In this document: positions 56,300 to 64,000 of the stretch, piece by piece
Layout: each line of letters begins with the position of its first letter
Position numbering within the stretch: position 1 is the first letter of the stretch
Assembly (NCBI GenBank): GCA_018907035.1
Contig: JACCIC010000064.1
Coordinates: 248,001-312,000, forward strand
Direction: 5' to 3'
Source: Sycobia sp. Sy_11
Taxonomy: Eukaryota > Arthropoda > Insecta > Hymenoptera > Epichrysomallidae
DNA: 64,000 nt
The notes under the pieces: model-generated
The model's input: the letters and a program-made list of their open reading frames with translations, nothing else
The model's database searches: none
Told to the model about the DNA's origin: nothing
Position numbers and translations under genes: made by a program

Positions 56300-56530
56300 A
56301 ATATGTCAAAGTTTATTACATTTAAACCTTTATTTTGATAATATACCCACTGAGTATATATATTTTGTGAATCATATAAATTAACGTAAACACATTCATG
56401 GTACCATAGATGATTTTGAGGCGAACTATTTCTCACGAGAAAACCCCGAAAATATGGAATTTTTAATATACGATCATAATTTGATAGTGCAAGATTTAGT
56501 AATTTTAAATTAAAGTTTTTTTTTACTTAT
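56300..56530 (-). pseudogene. Adenain-like cysteine protease remnant
   Basis: Weak but ordered matches to the Polinton/adintovirus maturation protease type: a KIPYFRG block, then an HECVYVNL stretch, and WVYYQNK. The His expected just before that Trp (form THW) is Gln here, so the catalytic His is lost. It follows the PLA2-like part directly. It is not translatable as one frame. Confidence 0.5.
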
Positions 56531-56589
56531 CCGTGCCCGATATGTGGTTTCAAGAATATTCCTATTCCAGGCTTATATTGTATAAGATA

Positions 56590-56900
56590 TAGACCTTTAC
56601 CTAATGCACTATATTCTGCATCTTATTATGTCGCTTACTTTCTTGATAATATTTCTGTGCAGCTTTAGCATCATTTACCGCTTTCGTTCTTCCAACAGCA
56701 CTGCCTTATGAAGCACCAGTTGTACTTTGTCTGAAAAATATTAGTATAAAAAAAGGAAGAACTTGGCCAATTTTAGACAGAATGGGTAGAGTACGTAGGA
56801 TGATGACCATTTCACGATTATTGTTTTTATTGGCATACAGTATGTCATGATCATTGTATGCCTGATCAAACAGATTTATGCCTGGAACACCGCTGTTCAT
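56590..56900 (-). pseudogene. Phospholipase A2-like domain protein remnant
   Basis: The frame from 56900 has a start region GVPGINLFDQAYNDHDILYA, which is the calcium-loop/HD active-site pattern of parvovirus-type and Polinton-associated PLA2-like domains: the His-Asp pair is kept (DHD) and a Tyr follows. A hydrophobic segment comes next. After a stop near 56707 the sequence continues with a KAVNDAKAAQKYYQESKRHN block and, in a shifted frame, a GKGLYL motif. These follow PLA2-like domains in related insect elements I recall. Confidence 0.55.
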
Positions 56901-57617
56901 TCACTTCTTTGATTTAGTTCCTAGATCACAATATTGATATTCAAGAAGATGCATGTTGTTAACCACTCGATCCAGTGATCCATCATCACATTTCGACTGT
57001 TCTGAGATTTATGAACAATGATGTTGGGCTACTATTTTATAATTGCTGTTAAAATACTATTTAATATGAATTTATATTTTTTCATCATTCAATTATATAT
57101 TTGACTTTGTTATGGGAAGATGGATTTCGCTGAGCAGACTATTAAACTCCCCAAACAAACTATAATTTTGGAATCAAAGAACGGAAAAAGCGGGGAAGCG
57201 AGGTGCTACCAGACAGTATACGCGCAGTGCTTTGTGGTCCATCAAACTGTGGAAACAGTTGGTACTAATGGCCTTATATTTAAGAATGTATGTGTTTACT
57301 CAAAATCGTTAAATCAGTGAAAGTATCAATTTCTCAAAAAAAGTTTAAAGCTGATTGATGGCGTGGCATATCTGTTGTTTGTGAGCATGAATCCGTAATA
57401 TCACTAGAAGTAGCTTCGCCCAATTCAATTATGATTTTTGCGGCTATAACTTTTGAGAAAGCATTTTCCACCATATTAAGACATAAAAGTGTACACTACT
57501 TATACCTATGCCAGTCATATGAACATATACTAAAATAGCATATCAGAGATAATCATAATGCATTAGAAATTTACTGCCATGACATGATTAATATACTTTA
57601 ATGGACTATATATACTT

Positions 57618-57989
57618 TTATGATAAAAATATTTGACTATCAAGTTTTGCTATAATTTTCACTCCATATCGAGCAGTGACGAGCTTATAAGCAGTCGCCA
57701 GGTTTTGCTGATTTTTTTCTAATTCTGTACATTTATTCCTCAGTAAGAAATCACTCTCAGGAATTTTTTTAATAGTGGCTAGAAGATTGATTCTATATAA
57801 AAAAAGAAATGTATGAATTAAAATTATGTGTATAATTCTTCTTTTGTAGGGAATATAAACTTGCAATGTACCTTCAATATAAGAATTCGTTAAATCTTGC
57901 TTTCTTTTAATGATGTAAATATTTTCGTTCGACTTTTTCCACTGCTTGAATGAGCTCTTCATCATTATCGGTCTATGCATATAGCTCAT
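57618..57989 (-). pseudogene. Unknown ORF in Polinton remnant
   Basis: A 123-codon open frame with a basic start, a short hydrophobic stretch in the middle (IIHIILIHTFLFLY), and a Lys/Glu-rich end that may be helical (CTELEKNQQNLATAYKLV). The middle stretch looks like an AT-rich intron between GT and TATATAG sites, but splicing it would bring a stop into frame, so I do not claim one. It is not recognised. Confidence 0.3.
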
Positions 57990-58149
57990 TCTTGACTTAA
58001 ATTTTTGCCTTTTCTATTGAGCTTATCCCCTCCAACATTTTCAAGATTTCATTAGGATTCCATTGATCCATTATTTCAATCTATTCATCTTCAATGCCAG
58101 AATGTGTTACCTCCTCTCACGTCACTCTTTTTTTTATTGATTTCTTCGT

Positions 58150-58960
58150 CTAATATTTCCCTCTCTATTTCATACAAAGCTTGCGCCATCTGTTTGTCAA
58201 TAATTCTATAGTGTCCTCATAGTAAAATATTTGTACTACATATCAATAAGAATCTTTAACGGTCTTTCAATCTGCAATCACCATTTCTATCTCTTTTTCA
58301 GTAAATTACATATATAATCTGTGTAATTTAAAACGAATGTTACACTGCTCGCGATGTACAATGATGAGGTCTTCAAAACATTTTTAATAATCTTCAAATG
58401 TAATTGTCTGTTTTACAACATTCGATTTTATTCTTTTACCTTTTTTACTATTTCTCTTCCATCCACTAAACTATAGATTATTAATATCATAATAAAAAAT
58501 GTTTCTTTCTTTTTCTTTGTTTTCTATGACAAACTTATGTACGGATTGTTTTCCATCGCATATTGATTAGAGCACTGGTCTACTCCTCCTCAAATACTTG
58601 ATTCACTGAATAATAATATATCAATATCTGTTAGAAGATCTAATTCAACTTTTGTCATTTTAAGAGCTGCTACTAATATTAATCCTAGAGTTGTCTAAAG
58701 GTGAGCAGGACATAAGCTGTAAATTTTCGAAAATTCTCAAGACTTTTGAAGACACCAGCCAGTAATGGTATATATGTTTTTAATTATCCGCAGTATACCT
58801 CTTTAAGTAACCACTTTCGTGGAACGAATTAATTTTGTGTGAAAAAATCTCTTTACTGGCTGCAAGGTCATTATTATCATAGAATTGAATGGGATTCTTG
58901 TACCATTCCTTATTATCGACTCAAAAGGATATTAGAGATTTATTGTATTGAGGTGCAAAA
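58150..58960 (-). pseudogene. Polinton DNA polymerase B, C-terminal remnants
   Basis: Recognisable blocks on the - strand: NPIQFYDNNDLAASKEIF (about 58890), a KMTKVELDLLTDIDILLF block with a GGV.QCSN.YA continuation (58660-58540), HREQCNIRF.LH (about 58350) and GHYRI (about 58215). These match in order the Polinton-type protein-primed polymerase, which copies the element from a terminal protein. Stops and shifts lie between the blocks, and the YGWAM catalytic block is not visible. Confidence 0.6.
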
Positions 58961-59024
58961 ATGATACGTGAAGGAACGAGAGAAAAGATGGTTATCAAGC
59001 TTTCTACTAAATAGTTAAGTACTT

Positions 59025-59215
59025 TTCATACTTCTTCCATGATCTTTAAATTTTTCTTGATATACATTTATTATACTTTTCCATACTATGTTTATACTTT
59101 GACCATACTTATTCATACTTGTTTATACTTTGTTCATATTTTTTCATATTTCTTCAGAATTTTTCATACTTCTATCATAATTTTATAATATTTTTTCATA
59201 CGTCGATCATACTTT
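59025..59215. repeat. Degenerate tandem repeat of TTTTTCATACTT type
   Basis: At least a dozen units ending in ATACTT, 12-16 bases apart, with drifting spacers. Confidence 0.7.
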
Positions 59216-60242
59216 TTTTCGAATGCACAAAATAATGTAATTCCAGAATTATAGTTGATGTGGAGAAACTCCCTTGTCCACCATTGCGATTAATGCAGAG
59301 TGAAGCTCAATACGTGATGTGTGATAATCATCAATGATGCAAAAGATAATTACCAATGTATTCGATCCGAAACATCTTGATATACGCAGCTGGTTTCAAA
59401 ATTATTTGAGTGCAAAGTATGGATGAGATGAAATTCGATAAAAGTTATACTGATGCTAAAACGAATATTAATACTAAAAGCATATTAATAAAAATTTATT
59501 CATAAATATATTCATACAAGATCATAAATAAATAAATTATATTTCCTATTCCATTAAAATAATTATTAAAAAATATTTTTTAGATTATTAAAAATTATTA
59601 TTATAGAAATTTTCTACTTGAAATCTGTTAAGTTGTTAAAAGTTTTTCTTCGATATGTATTACCTTCTGATGTTTGACAGAAAAATTTAATCTTAATCTC
59701 TTTCTTAAAATGCTTTAAATTAGATAACATTTATCATTCTTTATTAAATTAATTGGTTTTGAACATTGTGTGTAGAAGGGGGATTGTATATTCAAATTAC
59801 TAAATTTTCTATGCTTGTCCCACGCTTGTGTAATGGGTAGTCTCTTATACGTGTCTCAATAGGGTCTTGTATTATAATACATCAAAGTTATCAGTTCATA
59901 AGATTCATCTGACTTTCTGTACAAATGGATACATGATAGACCAATCATTTTCCCTAAATTTACATTATTGGAATACATATACTGGGGCAAAATTAATTTA
60001 TGTTATCATACTAATTTATAAAGACAAAGCGTGTTTTCGTTTGTACACGACAACCGAAAAAACTACTGAACCGTTTGTTCTGAAAATTGACATACAGATT
60101 CTATATTACCTTGGGAAGTATATATGTTATGTTTTTTTATTGAAAATCATTTTTGTTTCATCAATAAATTAAGTTAATGGTTTTAACAATAAACCATTTC
60201 GTTTCACCAATGGTCACTAGATGGCGTCTTGAGTCACGGTAA
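59216..60242. other. AT-rich spacer with one unknown ORF
   Basis: An open frame at 59867-60172 encodes 101 residues including IYKDKACFRLYTTTEKTTEP and aromatic-rich ends. I do not recognise it, and it may be chance or an old transposon exon. Confidence 0.3.
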
Positions 60243-60540
60243 AATACGATTTCCAGGTGTTTTAGACGAATTCTACGGGGAGTATCCTGTTCAGTTAACA
60301 GGAAACCATCTCCAGGTATGTCGGGACGACTTTTACGGGAAGTATCGTGTTTAGTTGGTGGGAAACAATGGCCAGGTGTCTCGAGATAATTTCTACGAGG
60401 AGTAGCGAGTTCGGACGGTAGAAACGATGTCCAAGTATGCCGGGACGACTTCTAAGAAGAGATTCGTATTCTAACATTGAACACCCCAACTCCCAGTAGA
60501 AGTTGTGTCGGGATGCCTGGACACCTGTTTCTGCCGCTTG
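60243..60540. repeat. Minisatellite, about 59-bp period
   Basis: Four head-to-tail units starting near CCAGGT(A/G)T.TCGGGACGA and containing TTCTACGGGGAGTA; a fifth unit at about 60480-60530 is in the opposite orientation. A unit of the same family lies at 52255-52345. Confidence 0.75.
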
Positions 60541-60582
60541 AACTCAAAAGTACAATTTTTCCTATAGAAGTCGTATGTAATA

Positions 60583-60790
<208 letters not shown>

Positions 60791-61309
60791 TGTATTGTAT
60801 AGAATGGTCAGCGAAAGATCACGTTTTTGGAACGGACGTTGCTTTGAAGCATATTTTAATATGGAAGCGATGATGCGTAAATTACGGTAAATTATTTATA
60901 ATAATATAGATTTTTACGTATAAAATACGTTTTACTGAGATATGATTGACCTGTTTATCAAATCGTTTAAATTATTATCTCGGGCGAAGCCGAGACGGGG
61001 ATGCTGGTTGTATATATATATATATATTTATATATACACATCATAATATATCCTGAATATAACCCAATCCTGAATACATCCCACTACGTGGCGTCTAGAA
61101 TCACGAACATCAACTCAAAGTAGTCCGCTTATAGTATGAATACCAGGCCAGCTCAGACGAATGTTCATATCCAACTTTGGGATTCTTATCCTATAGAAGG
61201 TGTGGCGTTATTTAGTATAAACCTTTTTGTTCTTCATGTTAATCTGAGACATTCTTACACCTTATGGATATCTTTTCATTTTTGTTAATTTTAATTTCTC
61301 TTACGTAAG

Positions 61310-61315
<6 letters not shown>
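60791..61315. other. Spacer, nothing recognised
   Basis: AT-rich, with a short TA run at about 61010-61035. Confidence 0.4.

Positions 61316-61379
<64 letters not shown>
61313..61379. repeat. (CT)n microsatellite
   Basis: About 33 CT units, followed by imperfect CTCT text to about 61420. Confidence 0.95.
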
Positions 61380-61384
<5 letters not shown>

Positions 61385-61474
61385 ACCTCACTCTCTCTGT
61401 CTTTCTTTCTCCTTCTCTTATAAAATACTTCTGTATGCTAAATCATACTAAATATAATTTGTGACGTCAAATGT

Positions 61475-61770
61475 GTTGACGACAAGGGTGCGGGGGACAG
61501 TCAGACTGTGCTTTACTAACAAAAATTTTTGCAGCTAATATTTTATTTTCAGATTAGTCTATGAGGGTGACTGTAAATAAGGAAAATCTGACTGTCATTA
61601 TAATTTTTAATTTAATTTTACTTTTAATTTTTATTAACTTTGTGTATTGATGTACTAATGTTAATGTAGATATGTATTGATATTGTTACGTATTGTTTTT
61701 AAAAGATTTGATTAGACTGTAAGACCAATGAAAAAATATTTATTAATTTGTATATAAGCATTCGACAAAA
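61475..61770 (+). mobile_element. Penelope PLTR, + strand
   Basis: GGGGGACAGTCAGACTGTGC, the CAGCTAATATTTTATTTTCA block, and the end GACTGTAAGACCAAT.AAAAAATATTTATTAA mark it. The hammerhead core and coding part are missing. Confidence 0.8.
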
Positions 61771-62289
61771 GTACAATTAAATTAACTGTTAACCTAAACT
61801 AACCTAAGCCTTTACACAGGTGATATCTCTAAACTTATACATAATATATTTTCCTTTTTGTGTGGGGCTCGATTCTTGTTTGCCCTCTGTGATTCGGCTT
61901 TCTTTTTGCGGGTACTCTTCTGGAGCAACTCGCGCTGCGTTGGTTCTAGCTGCGATGTGGTTGGCTGAAAATGAGGTTGACATCTTTTTAGTGTAGCCTC
62001 TCAGCTGTCAGTGGGCAGCGTTGGGCAAGCAGGGAAATAGCGTTCTGTTTGTAAGGAGCCAATGTATGCTCTCTTTCTCTGGTGCTACTATGCGTCCGCC
62101 AACTTTGCACCATCGATGTATTGCCGCGCTCGCGTGTACTCATTTTTCCTATTCATCGCAGTTTCCCGTATCATGACCTACTTCGTCGCGATTGTGATTC
62201 CTGAATGATATACTATATTTGCTGGTATCGCGGTATAAGGGACATGAAGGGGTCGCTGCAGTATGTATTGAAGTGAGGGCTGAACGATA
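61771..62289 (-). other. 3' side of gypsy copy 2 and spacer
   Basis: GC-richer from about 61860, probably still element sequence downstream of the third ORF. No LTR was identified. Confidence 0.35.
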
Positions 62290-63920
62290 TTATGGGGCCA
62301 TCTGCTTTGTTATGTAGACAGACGCACCCGACATGATGATCGTGACCGATTGTGCGTTCTGGCCGAACACTCTTGCAACTTCTTTTAGAGTCTGTCCCAC
62401 GGTCTCCTGCGCTTTGATTGGCGCGACTGACGGCTGCTCTGGTGCGTGTTTCAGCTCGGTCTGCTCACGCGCTTTTTCTTTCACTGACACAGTAATGGAC
62501 GTCTGCCGCATCGTATTTCCACCTTCACGTGGCGACTGCTCTGTGCTGTCGCCCACCCCCTCCCCCTTCCAAGACGAGGCGGTAGCGGACGGCGTCACGG
62601 GACAGAATGTACACGTGTGTACATCCTTTGTCCTACTGCCACAGCGGTAGCAGAACTTGCTGTGTCGTAGCTGTGGACAGCTGGAATACCGAATGCGGTA
62701 TCCCAGCCGGCTGTTTAGTGAGGGACCTAGCAGGATAGGATGGAGGTGGGCGCTTGGGGGGTGTGAAGTTCTCGGGGGGCATAACTTTTAGTGCCATTAG
62801 CGCTGGGATACCTGGGGATCCCGTGGCGGAATCTTGCGTCGACGTTTGCTGGTCAATATGTTCGTGAAGGCTGGCGGCGGGGCTATTAGTTTGCGTTGTA
62901 GCAAAGGGATTTAATCCTTTCTTGCTCTTCAATCTCCAATCGACATCGTGGCAAGGAGTCGATATTACTGGTCGTGAAATGGGTTCTGGGGACTCTTTAC
63001 TGGCGCGTGCTCCTTCTTCGTAGGGACCATGGCTTTCTTTAAATATTGTCGGGATTATTACTTTACCTTGCCCATCCTTGTCTTCGTTTTCCAAGTATGT
63101 GTCGCGCTTGCTTCGCCTGTCGGACTTCTTAATCCCGACGGAGCGCATAAATGCACATCGATCACCGCGGTACAGGCGTACGCCGCCATTCTCCTGGGTA
63201 TTGACCTAATGCTGGGTTCTGGGCTTCCGACTTTTGCTGGTCGTTTGAGTTCTTTCTTCCTATGAAATTTTGGGTCTGGCTGGTACGGTAAGGGACTAAT
63301 GGATCGTATTTGACGCCCCGATCTATACGGTATGGCGTCTTCTGGGGTTCTGTGGACTACTATACATCTGCGAGACGCTTCGAGCGGTCCCGTCCTGTGC
63401 CACGCATCGCTGTCGGACTTATACCCCACTGCGATCGTATCTTCCAAGTCCTCATACATTCCGGAAAATGGATTGTATATCCAATCGGTTTCCTTTTGTT
63501 TTCTAGTTTTCTGTCTTTGCGGACTATGGCCTTCTATTGGTTTATTTGCATCCCCTTCATTCGGTGTTCATGTTGCGGCAGTTTCCAGTCTTTCCGGACT
63601 CTCGCATTTCTGTGCGTATTCCATTGGCTCACGTTTATGTGGAAGTCTGAGTTCATGTTTACGCGGTGATGTAGTAGTTTCACGTCGTTGCGGACGATCC
63701 TCTTCCATCTCTGCTTCTGGTGTTAATATGGTATTTTCACGTCTTTCCGGACAAGCACAGATGATATCGTTGTCTGTATTTTCGCTAGTTTTACATCGTT
63801 GCGGACGATCGCAGATGGAGTTATCCTCTGCGTTTTCCGTAGTTTTACGTCGTTGAGGACGATCACCATCGTCTCTTCGATGGTATCAGTAGTTTTACGT
63901 CGTTCGGGCGATCGCCCTGC
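62290..63920 (-). pseudogene. Gypsy third ORF, copy 2 (18-residue repeats, Cys cluster)
   Basis: Read from 63920 downward. Five clear and two or three weak 54-bp units encode an Arg-rich repeat (D/C-x-R-P-Q-R-R-K-T-x-E-N pattern), in one frame from about 63880. The same frame then gives TDWIYNPFSGMYEDLEDTIA, GPLEASRRCIVVHRTPEDAI and further basic text to 63058. A shift leads to a frame (63148-62633) rich in Pro, Ser and Thr with KGLNPFATTQ and PGIPALMALKV. After another shift, near 62640, comes the cluster CYRCGSRTKDVHTCTFCP (CX2C...HXCX2C), and the frame ends with a Glu-rich part and TIIMSGASVYITKQ at 62290. It is homologous to 9440-10919. There is no hydrophobic segment, so it is not an obvious envelope. 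A Gag-like or regulatory protein is possible. Confidence 0.6.
63500..63920 (-). repeat. 54-bp tandem repeats within the gypsy ORF
   Basis: Conserved GATCGTCCGCAACGACGTAA-type cores (- strand) sit at about 63897, 63842, 63788, 63734 and 63680, with weaker ones near 63573 and 63507, a period of 54-56 bases. They match the units after the primer site at 7982-8120. Confidence 0.8.
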
Positions 63921-64000
63921 GCAGGCAGTGTTTCTCCAACTCTTCTTCGATGGTGGTAGTAGGGGGTGGCTAGCAGGATTCTACTGGATCATCAGGTGAA

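Larger units (their letters stand above)
56250..58960 (-). mobile_element. Polinton/Maverick (adintovirus-like) remnant
   Basis: Three decayed coding segments lie in order on the - strand: a protein-primed family B DNA polymerase C-terminal part (about 58960-58150), an unknown segment (about 58150-57600), and a phospholipase A2-like protein followed by an adenain-like cysteine protease (56900-56300). DNA polymerase B together with adenain is the signature of Polinton elements. All parts have stops or frameshifts. No integrase, ATPase, capsid gene or terminal repeat was found. Confidence 0.65.

Overview
This is a window of AT-rich eukaryotic nuclear DNA, most likely from a hymenopteran insect and probably an ant. 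The ant inference rests on the intact-ended mariner at 11.8-13.1 kb, whose transposase reads like the Mboumar group I associate with ants, and on the mix of R1-like LINEs, BEL/Pao, Ty3/gypsy, Penelope and Polinton remnants. Nothing looks prokaryotic.

The only host gene I can support is on the + strand. Three exons (2370-2721, 17554-17682, 35322-35593) encode the kinase C-lobe, the UBA-like domain and part of the tail of an SNF-related serine/threonine kinase (SNRK). Nearly everything else is intron of this gene, or possibly sequence beyond it, filled with transposable elements. The reading phases of exons two and three do not join, so an exon is probably missing between 17.7 and 35.3 kb. The 5' end and the 3' end of the gene are not in the window.

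Layout: 0.65-1.9 kb is a decayed mariner. 3.1-6.3 kb is a 1.75-kb LTR with a primer-binding-site-like start, followed by a Penelope-like element (PLE) with a GIY-YIG endonuclease. 6.3-7.4 kb is a mariner split by a Penelope fragment. 7.7-11.4 kb is a Ty3/gypsy element (tRNA-Lys-type primer site, 18-residue repeats, integrase, third ORF). 11.8-15.7 kb is a second copy of the 1.75-kb LTR, with a complete mariner and an inverted Penelope pair nested in it, followed by more Penelope. 19.7-20.8 kb is a mariner on the - strand. 21.8-23.1 kb is a large inverted repeat. 23.1-30.1 kb holds three R1-like LINE pieces on the - strand. 30.1-30.9 kb is a third LTR copy. 32.1-34.1 kb has two abutting mariners, and 34.2-35.0 kb a TIR element. 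36.3-38.8 kb is mariner, inverted Penelope, mariner. 40.2-46.9 kb is a BEL/Pao element with both LTRs. 47.6-52.7 kb has mariner pieces, a possible solo LTR and a second TIR element. 53.5-55.9 kb is Penelope plus mariner. 56.3-59.0 kb is a decayed Polinton/Maverick (adintovirus-like) remnant. 60.2-61.8 kb has minisatellite, microsatellites and a Penelope LTR. 62.3-64.0 kb is a second copy of the gypsy third ORF on the - strand.

Almost all transposon ORFs are broken by stops and frameshifts. The most interesting signals are hammerhead-ribozyme-like cores in the Penelope LTRs, inverted Penelope LTR pairs (one with an 18-bp target duplication), a gypsy third ORF with 54-bp (18-residue) basic repeats and a Cys/His cluster, hairpin repeats inside the large LTR, and the Polinton remnant.
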